Made by a program: the position numbers and the translations under genes | Shown: piece after piece, positions 15,586 to 24,955 of the stretch | How the letters are laid out: each line of letters opens with the position of its first letter | Position numbering within the stretch: the first letter of the stretch is position 1 | The notes under the pieces: generated by a model | What the model was told of the DNA's origin: nothing | The model's input: the letters and a program-made list of their open reading frames with translations, nothing else | Database searches by the model: none | Origin: Alphaproteobacteria bacterium 33-17 | GTDB taxonomy: Bacteria > Pseudomonadota > Alphaproteobacteria > Rickettsiales > 33-17 | Reading direction: 5' to 3' | Assembly: GCA_001897445.1 (NCBI GenBank) | Contig: MKSX01000010.1 | Coordinates: 1-64,000 of the forward strand | Length of the DNA stretch: 64,000 bases

Positions 15586-18465
15586 CTAAATACTTATTCC
15601 TTGATTTTTCTTAGTTTCATATAAAACTCTTGCACCTAATGAATCCAAAATGTTCTCATTATTATTATAGCATGGCAAGACATTAGACTGCGGATAGTCT
15701 TTTTCCACACCGTCGTAATATGGCAATAAATATGACACATAATGCTGCGCTTTTTTAGGAAGGGCATAATAAAGCTTTGAGACAGCCTGCTCAACAATTG
15801 ATATGATTAACGTTACCCCTGCATTACCAGATAACTTAGTAGAATTACTTTTAAGTATATCTTGATTATATGCTATTTTATTATCAATAATTGTGTAAAT
15901 TTTATCATTTATCTCTTTGTATTTAACAGTTGTTGACATACTTGTTGGTATAAAAAATTCGCTTAATAAGTTTTTACTAGCTAAAGCCGATGTAATTAAG
16001 CTGTCGAAAATGCCTGGGAACCCCATAGCTCTTAAACCAAACTGCATGCAAAGTGGGTAACCCACACTAAAAACCAAAGCCTTAATAATCCTGCCAACAT
16101 GAGTCATTGTTTCTTTATTAAGCAAACCATTTTTGTTAAAGCTCTCCATGAAGTCTTTCAAATTATTTTTATAAATATACTGATATAAATATTTATACGC
16201 CCTATATGGAACCGCAGTTATACCATATGCCGCACCATACAATCCTTTAACAAGAGTTTTAAAACTATTTTTCACAATCTCAGTTATCGGCGCTTGCATA
16301 TAAGTAATTTTTTTATCCTTAGAAGAATAATTAACAAACTGAGATACGAATAAATGCTTAAAAGGTCTTAAAGTGTCTAAGAACTGTCCCTTGCCAAACG
16401 CAAATTTAATAAAGTTAACAGGAACATGAATTAGCATTAGCGCTAATTTTAAGGACGCCAATAATACATTTGCTAAATAATCTAATGGAAAAATCTTAGA
16501 AGATGAAAGCTTATATAATCCAAACGCTAAATAAGAATTTTCAAACCAAATATTTAAAAACATATGACGCTCTACCTTATCCTTAGCATCCTTATTGGCT
16601 TTATTTATTTCCTGCGATGTTAACAACTCAAAGAGTTTTTCTGGTGTTTCATACGCCTGATAAGTATCTAGCTTAATATTAGCAAGACTTGCCTCTCTTT
16701 CTAGTTCCCAAATTAATAGCTCTCTATCTTCTTGGGTTAATGGATAGTTTATACCATTAACTGAAATTGACCTAAGCATTTTAGCCCTTTCAATTAAAAC
16801 TAAAAGCTTAAATTTTCTATCATAGTCTTTTTGGTAATTTTCAATTAATTTATTATTAGCCTCTTTTTGCACTTCACTTAAAGTGTTCCATTTAACTTCG
16901 GATTCCAATTTATAGGCACTTCTGATCTTGTATTGTTCGCGCGCGAGATCTAATGCAAGAATTAAATCGTTTTCAAAAGATTTTATAAATGATTTTATTA
17001 AAAATGCTCTATTATAACTAACTGGTCTACTATTAGAGTGAATCTCAGATGCAGTAACACAACTAGTCTGTATAAAATCTTCAATATCAGCTTTGTTTAC
17101 AAAATTATCTGCTAAATATTTATTTTTTTCATTATCTGATATTTGAGCATTATTATTTGTCAGGGTTTTTTCAATAGCGTTTACAAAACTTTGTAAAATC
17201 GTTTTTCTAACGTCAAAATTTGTAACATTTAAATCTGTTAAATAATATAAACTTGATGGATATGCATACAATTTAAAAAAAGCGTGAAGTTTTAAAGATG
17301 CAGCCCCTAGCGTTTCATATTCTGATATATCATAGTAGGGCAATGTGTATGTTGTTATAATTGTTTGGTTATTAGCTGTCTGAGTTTCAGTATAAGTTTT
17401 TGTAGTTTTTTTGCCATGTTTAAAGGGTTCAGCTAGAATATCTTTTATCGCCTGACAGTATTTTCTTAATTTTTTTTGATCGTTGCCTACCTTTGTCAAT
17501 TCTTTAGAAACAATACTTTCAATTTGACTCTGCATTATAGACAATATATTTTCTTTAGGAGCTTTAAAACTGGCAAAAATCGAATTTATTGCAATTTCCT
17601 GCTTCGCTCTTCTTTTTAATTCGTCGGTAACGATAATTACACTTCTATCATTACTTTCAGCCCGATTATTTAATCCATTGACCAAATTAATAGATTTATT
17701 AGTTTGATTAATTTTCTTTGCAGCTTTCAAAGCATTTATTAATTCTTGCTTGCTATAGCTTTCAAACCCAGACATAAAATCTATCAGATTGCTTTCTTTT
17801 AGCTGATCATTATTTATTAGGACATTTGGGTTAATATTTCTTTCTATATGCTCATGTATACCTTTTAGCTTAGCATTATCGCTAGAAGTGTTGGTAATTT
17901 TTAGATCGTTTAAATTATTATCTATATTTTGTGCTGCAAAGAAATTTTCTTTTGTAGAATAAAAATGTGTATTTAAAAAATCAATTTCGTCAGGTGTTAA
18001 ATTTAGTTCCTTATCTTTGTTTAGCAATTCAGAAAATTCATCTTCTGTTAAATCAGCCTTGCTAGTTTCTGATCTTTTAACACATATAATACTTGTGACA
18101 AGTATATAAAATATTGCCTCTCTGAACTGTGCATTGGTAATATTACCTACATAATCTTCAATTCTGGAATATTTAGAGGGTATAGTATATAACATCAACA
18201 CTTCCTGAAGTGCACTCAATTGCTCACTTGAAAAATCACTTATTTTTTTATTTGAAGCAGAAATATTATCTATAGAATTTCTGGAAATTGGTGTTTGGTT
18301 TTCAAATTTAATTTCTTTAAATACATCAACAAACAAATATTTTAATTTAGCAGCATAATTTTCTGCTTTTCGCTGCTGCCCTAAGTCACTAGTCAACTCA
18401 TTTATATTTTTTGGTAAACTAGTTGGTGTTCCTAGTCCTACTAAAATTTCTAAAATATTTTTCAT
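15586..18465 (-). CDS. Large hypothetical protein with C-terminal membrane segments
   Basis: Not recognised. The 959-residue protein starts MKNILEILVGLGTPTSL. The first ~650 residues are polar, helical and rich in Asn, Lys, Ser and Glu, without detectable enzyme motifs or repeats. Three hydrophobic stretches follow, near residues 665-690 (LANVLLASLKLALMLIHVPV), about 795-815 and about 885-900, so the C-terminal third may be membrane-associated. No Sec signal peptide. It is a monocistronic-looking gene between rpsB and tatD on the same strand. Size and composition resemble lineage-specific Rickettsiales proteins of unknown, possibly host-directed, function; this is inference. Confidence 0.6.
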   Translation of the reverse strand: MKNILEILVGLGTPTSLPKNINELTSDLGQQRKAENYAAKLKYLFVDVFKEIKFENQTPISRNSIDNISASNKKISDFSSEQLSALQEVLMLYTIPSKYSRIEDYVGNITNAQFREAIFYILVTSIICVKRSETSKADLTEDEFSELLNKDKELNLTPDEIDFLNTHFYSTKENFFAAQNIDNNLNDLKITNTSSDNAKLKGIHEHIERNINPNVLINNDQLKESNLIDFMSGFESYSKQELINALKAAKKINQTNKSINLVNGLNNRAESNDRSVIIVTDELKRRAKQEIAINSIFASFKAPKENILSIMQSQIESIVSKELTKVGNDQKKLRKYCQAIKDILAEPFKHGKKTTKTYTETQTANNQTIITTYTLPYYDISEYETLGAASLKLHAFFKLYAYPSSLYYLTDLNVTNFDVRKTILQSFVNAIEKTLTNNNAQISDNEKNKYLADNFVNKADIEDFIQTSCVTASEIHSNSRPVSYNRAFLIKSFIKSFENDLILALDLAREQYKIRSAYKLESEVKWNTLSEVQKEANNKLIENYQKDYDRKFKLLVLIERAKMLRSISVNGINYPLTQEDRELLIWELEREASLANIKLDTYQAYETPEKLFELLTSQEINKANKDAKDKVERHMFLNIWFENSYLAFGLYKLSSSKIFPLDYLANVLLASLKLALMLIHVPVNFIKFAFGKGQFLDTLRPFKHLFVSQFVNYSSKDKKITYMQAPITEIVKNSFKTLVKGLYGAAYGITAVPYRAYKYLYQYIYKNNLKDFMESFNKNGLLNKETMTHVGRIIKALVFSVGYPLCMQFGLRAMGFPGIFDSLITSALASKNLLSEFFIPTSMSTTVKYKEINDKIYTIIDNKIAYNQDILKSNSTKLSGNAGVTLIISIVEQAVSKLYYALPKKAQHYVSYLLPYYDGVEKDYPQSNVLPCYNNNENILDSLGARVLYETKKNQGISI

Positions 18466-18501
18466 ATAACATATATTTAACTATTAAAATTATTCGCTAT
18501 A

Positions 18502-18540
18502 ATAACAATATTTTAATATTATTGCAACAAATATTGTTAT
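18502..18540 (-). terminator. Inverted repeat at the end of tatD
   Basis: A perfect 12-base inverted repeat, ATAACAATATTT (18502-18513) and AAATATTGTTAT (18529-18540), overlaps the tatD stop codon. On the minus strand the stem is followed by TATAGC rather than a T-run, so intrinsic termination would be weak. It may still protect or end the holB-metG-tatD mRNA. Confidence 0.4.
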
Positions 18541-19313
18541 ATTTTGGCTTTGTTAAACAATTCCCTAAAGTTTTGAGTTGTGGTTTGTTTAACTTCATCA
18601 AGGTTTATGTCTTTTAAAGTACTTAAAAACTCTGCCACATGAAGAGTATAGGCAGGTTCATTACGCTTACCTCTAAATGGTACAGGCGCTAAGTATGGAG
18701 CGTCTGTTTCAATCAAAATGCGGCTTAAAGGGACAAATTTTGCAATATTTTGAAGATCTATAGCGTTTTTAAAGGTTATTATACCAGAAAATGATATATA
18801 GCCCCCAATCTCTAATACTCTTTCAGCAAAAGGTTTAGAGCCTGTGAAACAGTGTATCAGGAACTTAAAATCCTTAATTTTCAGATGCTCTTCCAGAATC
18901 TCAATAGTATCATTATCTGCATCACGGGAATGGATAATTAGTGGAATGCCTGTTTCCTGAGCTGCAATTATATGGTTCTGGAAAGACATTTTTTGCAAAT
19001 CTTCATCAAACGGCTTATGATAATAATCAAGACCAGTCTCACCAATCCCTATAACTTTGGGATGGTTTGTAAGTTGAATTATCTTATCTGCCGAAGGTGG
19101 AGCTTCATCCATAACATGGCACGGGTGAAGCCCTACAGAACAAAAAATATTATCGTATTTTTCAGCGATTGCCAGAACTTCAGGAAATTCAGATATATAA
19201 GTTGAAATTGTCTGCATATAGCTTACGCCATTTTGTTTAGCGCGCTGTAAAACCAAGTCAAAATCTTCCTGAAAATCCTTATAATTCAAGTGGCAATGCG
19301 AATCTACTATCAT
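18537..19313 (-). CDS. tatD: TatD family metal-dependent deoxyribonuclease
   Basis: TIM-barrel metallohydrolase (YcfH/TatD type) with 3'-5' exonuclease activity, implicated in DNA repair. The 258-residue protein shows every metal ligand: HxH in DSHCHLNYKDF, Glu in GIGETGLDYYH, His in IIHSRDADNDT, His in FLIHCFTGS and Asp in LIETDAPYLAPVPFRGKRNEP. It starts directly after the metG stop and ends the holB-metG-tatD operon, an order conserved in alphaproteobacteria. Confidence 0.94.
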   Translation of the reverse strand: MIVDSHCHLNYKDFQEDFDLVLQRAKQNGVSYMQTISTYISEFPEVLAIAEKYDNIFCSVGLHPCHVMDEAPPSADKIIQLTNHPKVIGIGETGLDYYHKPFDEDLQKMSFQNHIIAAQETGIPLIIHSRDADNDTIEILEEHLKIKDFKFLIHCFTGSKPFAERVLEIGGYISFSGIITFKNAIDLQNIAKFVPLSRILIETDAPYLAPVPFRGKRNEPAYTLHVAEFLSTLKDINLDEVKQTTTQNFRELFNKAKI

Positions 19314-20825
19314 TTATTCAGCCTCTTCCTCAATCCTGTTAAACACAATTTGAGGCAATGGCAGCATTTTACCTTCTTCCAATGAATCTGTAAGGTTCTT
19401 AAAGCTAATGAAACCACTATCCTCACCTATGATTTCAAGCAGTTTGTCAGCTGAATTAGGTATAATAGGCTTTAGTAAAATGGCGATAACCCTGATAGCA
19501 TAAATCAAATGGTGAAGTACCGTATTCATCATTTCAGGGTTTTCTTTTTTAAGCTTCCATGGAGCCATCTCGTCAATGTAAGCGTTTGCTAAATTACCAA
19601 TATTTACAATACATTCAAGTGCTTCATGGAATAAATGGCTTTCAAAAAGCTCAAAATACTCAGCTGAAAGTTCCTCAATTTGCTTTATTAAGTCATGTGT
19701 TTCATGCTTTACAGGAATTCTACCTTCACAGTTTTTCTGAACCATAGTTAATGTTCTTTGTGCAAGGTTACCAATATTATTAGCAAGTTCACTGTTTACC
19801 CTGCGTGTAGCGGAAAGTTTTGAATAATTGCCGTCCTGCCCGAATGGCACTTCACGTAACATAAAATATCTAACCTGATCAAGACCATAGTGGCTTACAA
19901 GCTCAGCTGGATCAATCACATTTCCCAAAGACTTAGATATTTTCTGCCCTTCATTAGTCCACCAGCCATGAGCTACAACCTGCTTTGGAAGCGCAAGATC
20001 TGCAGCCATTAAAAATGCTGGCCAGTATACGGCGTGGAACCTAAGAATATCTTTACCAACCAAGTGAATATCTGCAGGCCAGAAGTTTTGCATTTTCTCA
20101 GCATTTTCGTTAGGGTATCCCAAAGCCGAAATATAATTTGTAAGGGCATCAAGCCACACATACATAACGTGTTTTTCATCACCAGGTACTGGCACTCCCC
20201 ATGTAAACGTAGTACGGCTAACTGAAAGGTCTTTTAGTCCCGATTTTACAAAATTTACAACCTCATTTTTGCGAGATTTCGGCCAGATAAAATCTGGATT
20301 TTCCTCATAAAACTGAAGTAACTTATCTTCAAACTTAGAAAGAGAAAAAAAGTAGCTAGGCTCTTCAACCCATTCAACAGGCGCACCTGTAGGAGCCTTG
20401 CCCTCCACAAGCTCGCTTTCCTGGTAAAATGCTTCATCACGGACTGAGTACCAGCCACTATAAGATGACAAATATATATAACCATTCTCTTTCAATTTAT
20501 TCCAAAAACCTTGAGCAGCCTCAATGTGCCTTGTTTCGGTAGTTCTAATAAAATCATCATTTGATAAATTAAACTCAGGTGTCATAGTGCGAAATTTTGC
20601 TGAATTATAGTCAGCAAATTCAATAGTTTTCATACAGTTTTTTTCGGCTGTAGATGCTACTTTTTGCCCATGTTCATCTGTACCAGTTAAAAAATGTACG
20701 TTTTTACCAAACATTCTGTGATATCTTGCAATACAATCAGCTACAATACTGGTATACGCATGACCTATGTGGGGTTTATCGTTTACGTAATAAATTGGGG
20801 TAGTAATATAATAATTGCCTGCCAT
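19314..20825 (-). CDS. metG: Methionyl-tRNA synthetase
   Basis: Class I aminoacyl-tRNA synthetase charging initiator and elongator tRNA-Met. The 503-residue protein has the HIGH motif in NDKPHIGHAYTSI, GTDEHGQKV after it, and the KMSKS-type motif KISKSLGNVIDP. Length and the absence of a Cys4 zinc cluster indicate the short bacterial form without the C-terminal tRNA-binding (EMAP-like) domain. The C-terminal anticodon-binding helices contain the APWKLKKENPEMM segment. It sits 3 bases after holB and abuts tatD. Confidence 0.96.
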   Translation of the reverse strand: MAGNYYITTPIYYVNDKPHIGHAYTSIVADCIARYHRMFGKNVHFLTGTDEHGQKVASTAEKNCMKTIEFADYNSAKFRTMTPEFNLSNDDFIRTTETRHIEAAQGFWNKLKENGYIYLSSYSGWYSVRDEAFYQESELVEGKAPTGAPVEWVEEPSYFFSLSKFEDKLLQFYEENPDFIWPKSRKNEVVNFVKSGLKDLSVSRTTFTWGVPVPGDEKHVMYVWLDALTNYISALGYPNENAEKMQNFWPADIHLVGKDILRFHAVYWPAFLMAADLALPKQVVAHGWWTNEGQKISKSLGNVIDPAELVSHYGLDQVRYFMLREVPFGQDGNYSKLSATRRVNSELANNIGNLAQRTLTMVQKNCEGRIPVKHETHDLIKQIEELSAEYFELFESHLFHEALECIVNIGNLANAYIDEMAPWKLKKENPEMMNTVLHHLIYAIRVIAILLKPIIPNSADKLLEIIGEDSGFISFKNLTDSLEEGKMLPLPQIVFNRIEEEAE

Positions 20826-20828
20826 TTG

Positions 20829-21719
20829 TTAGCTAAGCTCCGATAAGGTTAAATATAAGTTTGTTTTAATATCCAGATTATAGATATCCTGATTTTTATA
20901 ATTTTCTAGGGTTTTTTGCCAAAGAGTCATAATTTTATGTAAATCTGTAGATTTTGCAAGTTTTGTAAGCATCTCTTTTTCTTTAGAAGTTGCAATAATA
21001 TTCACTCCTAATTGCTGCTTATTTATTAAAGATAAAAACCTTAAAATAAGATTTTGCATGTATTTAATATTGCTATCAAATCCTTTCATATCGCTTGCAC
21101 TCATATAAGCATTTCCTATTAAACCTAGCATTTTATAATAGTCTTCAATAACATTATTATCTAAATATGTGCATGCAAGTCCAGGTATGTTCCCAGATAT
21201 TATAATACTGTCATCAAAATTTTTATTTGAGCCATATTTTTCATACATTATTGCTTTACATTCTGCATATGTCGGGTTTTGAAATAATACCTCTTGAGAG
21301 CGGGAGCGTATGGTCGGCATCACCTTTGAAATATTGTGAGAAATCAGAAAGATAAATGTATTATCTGTTGGTTCTTCTAGAATCTTAAGCAGCGCATTTG
21401 ACCCTTGATAAGACACATCATCTATACTATCAATAATAACAATTTTATAAGGAGAAATTGCTGATTTTAATGATAAAAATGACTTAATCTCACGAATTTG
21501 GTCAATCGATATTCCGTCTTTGCTATCTAATGGCGCTATTATCTTAAGGTCAGGATGCTGATCGGTTTTACTATCTAATATTTCTAAGGCTAAATTTTTT
21601 GCGCTCAAACTTTTGCCAATGCCCTGAGATCCAAAGAAAATCCAGCTAAAACACGGACGGCATCCATTAATTTTTTGCTTAATATCTGTAAGTTCTTGTA
21701 TATGTATATCGAATTTCAT
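20829..21719 (-). CDS. holB: DNA polymerase III delta' subunit
   Basis: Clamp-loader subunit that helps load the beta sliding clamp. The 296-residue AAA+ protein has SWIFFGSQGIGKSLSAKN (P-loop near residue 32), the KIVIIDSIDDVSYQGSNALL Walker B region and KILEEPTDNTFIFLI, then TIRSRSQEVLF, the SRC-like motif, here without the cysteine. The usual zinc-binding cysteines of delta' are not obvious. It is the first gene of holB-metG-tatD and is divergent from zapE with a 74-base gap. The tmk gene that often precedes holB is absent. Confidence 0.88.
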   Translation of the reverse strand: MKFDIHIQELTDIKQKINGCRPCFSWIFFGSQGIGKSLSAKNLALEILDSKTDQHPDLKIIAPLDSKDGISIDQIREIKSFLSLKSAISPYKIVIIDSIDDVSYQGSNALLKILEEPTDNTFIFLISHNISKVMPTIRSRSQEVLFQNPTYAECKAIMYEKYGSNKNFDDSIIISGNIPGLACTYLDNNVIEDYYKMLGLIGNAYMSASDMKGFDSNIKYMQNLILRFLSLINKQQLGVNIIATSKEKEMLTKLAKSTDLHKIMTLWQKTLENYKNQDIYNLDIKTNLYLTLSELS

Positions 21720-21793
21720 TTGTATCTTTTGCTTTCGTGGTTTAAGTTATTAAATATTATAAAAACAATTTACCATTATATATTACCTAAAAT

Positions 21794-22909
21794 ATGACTA
21801 GTAATATTTTTAAACTCTATGATGAATTTTTACAAAAGAATAACTTTAAACCCGATCCTGAGCAACTAATTTTAGTCGCTGAATATGATATTTTAATGAA
21901 AAATATATCAAATTATTTAGAAAGAAGAAATTCATTGCAATCCAAATTTTTAGGAAGAATTTTTAATAAAATTAATAGATCTCCTGAAGGGCTATATATT
22001 TACGGCGGTGTGGGTAAAGGCAAAACAGCAATTTCAAAGCTTTTTATCGATGCTTTAAATATTAAAGAGTCAATTTTCACGCATTTTCATGAATTTATGA
22101 AAGAAGTTCATAGCGACTTACATAACATCAGAACATCTAATAATAAGGAAGATCCTGTAGAAATTTTAGCTGGTAAGATAGCAAATAAGTATTTAATCAT
22201 ATGTCTTGATGAGCTTCATGTAATGGACGTAAGCGATGCTATGCTAATTTCAAGGCTATTTAATAAGCTTCATGATCTGGGGTGTATTTTTATATTTACT
22301 TCAAATCGTGCACCAGATGCACTTTATACTCAGGATTTTGGCAAAGAGCATTTTAGTAAATTTGTAGATTTTATTAAAAAAACTATGAAAGTTTTTGAAC
22401 TTCAAAGCCTTAATGATTACAGGCTTACTAAGCTTAAGGACGTTACTAATGTATATATCATAAAAGATAACGCTCAGCTTGATAATATAGCCAGTGAAAT
22501 AGTACCAGAAGCTGATTTTACATCTACGGAAATTGAAGTATTTGGCAGGAAACTTAAGCTAAATTCCGCCTTCAAAAATGTACTAATGACTGATTTTAAT
22601 GAACTATGTAAGGCACATTTATCCCAAAATGATTACATTGAAATAAGTAAACATTTTAAGATTATTTTCATGAAAGATATACCCGTTATGAATAAAGATA
22701 TGCATAATGAGGCAAAACGCTTTACAAACCTTATAGATCAGCTTTATTTAAATAATGTAATACTAATCTGCAGCGCAGAAAACAAACCAGAAGAATTATA
22801 TACGAATGGCAAAAATTCTACAGAATTTAAAAGAACAGTATCAAGACTTGTTGAAATGCAATCAAAGTACTATATAAGTAATAACGAACTTTCGGATGCA
22901 TTCGAATAA
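21794..22909 (+). CDS. zapE: Cell division protein ZapE / AFG1-like ATPase
   Basis: AAA ATPase of the AFG1/ZapE family, linked in bacteria to Z-ring dynamics and in mitochondria to turnover of respiratory proteins. The 371-residue protein shows the Walker A motif GLYIYGGVGKGKTAISKLF near residue 75, the HFHEFM segment, ICLDELHVMDVSDAMLI (Walker B) and IFTSNRAPDALY (sensor 1), all characteristic. It is divergent from holB. IspH starts 13 bases after it, so zapE-ispH is likely one transcript. Confidence 0.92.
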   Translation: MTSNIFKLYDEFLQKNNFKPDPEQLILVAEYDILMKNISNYLERRNSLQSKFLGRIFNKINRSPEGLYIYGGVGKGKTAISKLFIDALNIKESIFTHFHEFMKEVHSDLHNIRTSNNKEDPVEILAGKIANKYLIICLDELHVMDVSDAMLISRLFNKLHDLGCIFIFTSNRAPDALYTQDFGKEHFSKFVDFIKKTMKVFELQSLNDYRLTKLKDVTNVYIIKDNAQLDNIASEIVPEADFTSTEIEVFGRKLKLNSAFKNVLMTDFNELCKAHLSQNDYIEISKHFKIIFMKDIPVMNKDMHNEAKRFTNLIDQLYLNNVILICSAENKPEELYTNGKNSTEFKRTVSRLVEMQSKYYISNNELSDAFE

Positions 22910-22922
22910 AAAGAGATATAAC

Positions 22923-23870
22923 ATGACTAAAATTTTACTAGCAAACCCAAGAGGATTTTGCGCAGGCGTAGAAAGAGCCATTGAAATTGTTGAAAAAGCT
23001 ATAGAAGTATATGGCGCTCCTGTTTATGTAAGGCATGAAATTGTACATAATAAACATGTTGTAGAGTCTTTAAGGCAAAAAGGCGCAATCTTTGTTAATG
23101 AGATTGATCAGATTCCCGAAGGTGCTGTAACTATATTTAGTGCGCATGGCGTTAGTGAAAACGTAGAAAACAATGCTGAAAGTAAGAATTTAGAGGTACT
23201 TGATGCTACCTGCCCCTTAGTTACCAAGGTTCATTTAGAAGCAAAGGCTTTAGAAAGCAAAGGCTTTGATATTATTTTAATTGGTCATAAGGGTCATCCT
23301 GAAGTTGAAGGTACTGCAGGCAGGGTGAAAGGCGAAGTTATGCTGGTTTCTAACATTGATGACGTAGCTATGCTTCAGGTTAAAAACCCTGATTCACTAG
23401 GATATGTAACCCAGACTACCTTAAGCGTTGATGAAACAAGGCAGATTATTGAGGCTTTAAAAGAACGCTTCCCTAACATTAAAGGTCCTAACCTTAAGGA
23501 TATTTGTTACGCCACCCAAAACAGGCAAAATGCAGTCAGGAAGATTGCAGAACATGCCGATATTTTGTTAGTAATAGGTGCTAAAAATAGCTCAAATTCT
23601 AACAGGCTGCGTGATTTAGGTGAAGAAATGGGCATTTCAAGCTACTTAATTAATGATGAAAATGATATTGATATTAGCTGGCTTGATGGTAAGCAGGCAA
23701 TTGGCATTACAGCAGGAGCTTCCGCCCCAGAAGTATTAGTAGAAAGGGTTATAGCTAAGCTTAAAGAGCAAATAAATATTGAAAGCCTGGAGCATGTTGT
23801 AGACGTGGAAGAAAATATGAAATTCAGACTCCCTAAGAAGCTACTTAACAAGCTTGAGGAAATAGCGTAA
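22923..23870 (+). CDS. ispH: 4-hydroxy-3-methylbut-2-enyl diphosphate reductase
   Basis: Last enzyme of the MEP isoprenoid pathway: a 4Fe-4S (3Fe-4S) protein that reduces HMBPP to IPP and DMAPP. From the ATG at 22923 it is 315 residues (the frame opens nine codons earlier, inside zapE). Three cluster cysteines are visible in NPRGFCAGV, LDATCPLV and KDICYATQNRQ. Substrate-binding motifs are present: VRHEIVHNKHVV, GYVTQTTLS (with the catalytic Glu/Thr region) and NSSNSNRL. It shows that the organism makes isoprenoids by the MEP route. Confidence 0.95.
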   Translation: MTKILLANPRGFCAGVERAIEIVEKAIEVYGAPVYVRHEIVHNKHVVESLRQKGAIFVNEIDQIPEGAVTIFSAHGVSENVENNAESKNLEVLDATCPLVTKVHLEAKALESKGFDIILIGHKGHPEVEGTAGRVKGEVMLVSNIDDVAMLQVKNPDSLGYVTQTTLSVDETRQIIEALKERFPNIKGPNLKDICYATQNRQNAVRKIAEHADILLVIGAKNSSNSNRLRDLGEEMGISSYLINDENDIDISWLDGKQAIGITAGASAPEVLVERVIAKLKEQINIESLEHVVDVEENMKFRLPKKLLNKLEEIA

Positions 23871-23878
23871 TAAATGTG

Positions 23879-24031
23879 CGCTTTATAAAGCGAGTAACGA
23901 AGTAATGCTTAAAAATGGAATCTACTAGTTTTTTGGCTATTTCCAGATTAAGCAGTATTAGGAAAGACGCGCGAAATCTAGTTTGAACACTAGATGAGCA
24001 AGGAGTAACGAAGTAATGTTTAAAAATGGAA
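23879..24031. repeat. Two hairpin-plus-tail repeats between ispH and recO
   Basis: A 29-base sequence beginning GAGTAACGAAGTAATG occurs at 23892-23920 and again at 24003-24031 with one base changed. Each copy is preceded by a different palindrome: CGCTTTATAAAGCG (23879-23892) and ATCTAGT-loop-ACTAGAT (23976-23995). A related unit without the full tail lies at 24914-24943. The second copy runs over the most upstream ATG of the recO frame, which argues that recO really starts at 24041. Confidence 0.75.
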
Positions 24032-24040
24032 ATAAGCCAA

Positions 24041-24748
24041 ATGCGTATTGAAGGTGAAGCGATTATACTCTCTCGTAAAAAATCATCTGAAGGATCGCTG
24101 CTTATTACTCTTTTATGCAAAGAACATGGCATTAGACGTGGATTTTCTAAAATCTCGTCTCGCAGTCAAAGTGCTACTGAGGTTGGAAGCCTTGTTCATT
24201 ACTGTGCAAACTATAAAGAAACTTCAAAATTTCTTAGTATTTCTAAGCTTGAGCTTAATAAATCATATTCCTTATTTTTCCTAGATAATACGCGTGAGTT
24301 TTATAAAGTTTTATACGTTTTGGGTTTGCTTGAGCATATTTTTAAGGAAAACCAGGGTGACAGCAGTTTATATGATATAATCATAAAATTCTGCGAGTCT
24401 TTACCGAACAATATTACAGACCTCATTTTACTGGAGCTTAAAATACTTGCTCTATCGGGCTTTGGGCTTGATTTAAGACGCTGTTCAGCAACTAATACTT
24501 CCCAAAATCTTGCCTATATCTCCCCAAAAACTGGTGGCGCATTATCATATGAATATGGGAATAAGTTTGAGGATAAGCTATTTCGCCTTCCTAAATGGCT
24601 GATTTCAAACGAAAAACCATCGATGGAAGATCTGGATTATACCGCTAAAATTACTCAGTTCTTTTTAAACAGATACTTTTTCATAAACTCAAGTGAGAGT
24701 TTAAGTAACTATAGGAAAAATGTATTTGATAGCTTAGTAGTTGGGTGA
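24041..24748 (+). CDS. recO: DNA repair protein RecO
   Basis: Recombination mediator that, with RecR, loads RecA onto SSB-coated single-stranded DNA. The protein (235 residues from the chosen ATG) has the N-terminal OB-fold start RIEGEAIILSRKKSSEGSLLI, matching the family pattern, followed by LCKEHGIRRGFSKISSR. An ATG five codons earlier (24026) lies within a repeat element and is less likely. The C-terminal helical domain contains LLELKILALSGFGLDLRRC, typical of RecO. The sequence is divergent, as is usual for the family. Confidence 0.85.
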   Translation: MRIEGEAIILSRKKSSEGSLLITLLCKEHGIRRGFSKISSRSQSATEVGSLVHYCANYKETSKFLSISKLELNKSYSLFFLDNTREFYKVLYVLGLLEHIFKENQGDSSLYDIIIKFCESLPNNITDLILLELKILALSGFGLDLRRCSATNTSQNLAYISPKTGGALSYEYGNKFEDKLFRLPKWLISNEKPSMEDLDYTAKITQFFLNRYFFINSSESLSNYRKNVFDSLVVG

Positions 24749-24754
24749 TTTTAT

Positions 24755-24840
24755 GGATTGCCACAAAATGCTTTACATTTTTCGCAATGAAATACGGTAA
24801 TTTCATCACCGAAATTATGAACCTATGCAGCAATGACATA
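24755..24840. repeat. Dispersed palindromic repeat, copy B
   Basis: Located just after the recO stop. The stem ATTGC-AAAATG pairs with CATTTT-GCAAT (24757-24788), and a second hairpin CGGT/ACCG follows. It matches copy A at 1-75, with the first hairpin inverted relative to the flank. Placement after gene ends and the palindromic form suggest a small mobile palindromic element that may double as a terminator. Confidence 0.65.
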
Positions 24841-24913
24841 ACGGCGGTAGTAATAAATAATTCTAAATATATAGTTTTTTAGGTTAGATTAGATATAGGA
24901 ATAACGAGCTAAG

Positions 24914-24943
24914 CCTAGTAAAACCTAGGTGAGCGAGGAAATG
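24914..24943. repeat. Short hairpin repeat downstream of miaA
   Basis: Hairpin CCTAG-TAAAAC-CTAGG followed by TGAGCGAGGAA. The tail resembles the TGAGCAAGGAG that follows the hairpin at 23976-23995, so it appears to be a third, partial member of the same repeat group. It lies 13 bases past the miaA stop on the downstream side and might help end the hemW-miaA transcript. Confidence 0.45.
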
Positions 24944-24955
24944 ACGCATATATAA

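Noticed and set aside
23845-24132. Minus-strand 95-codon frame with a repeated FKHYFVT peptide
   Set aside because: It is a by-product of the two 29-base DNA repeats and overlaps ispH and recO on the other strand; no ribosome binding site.
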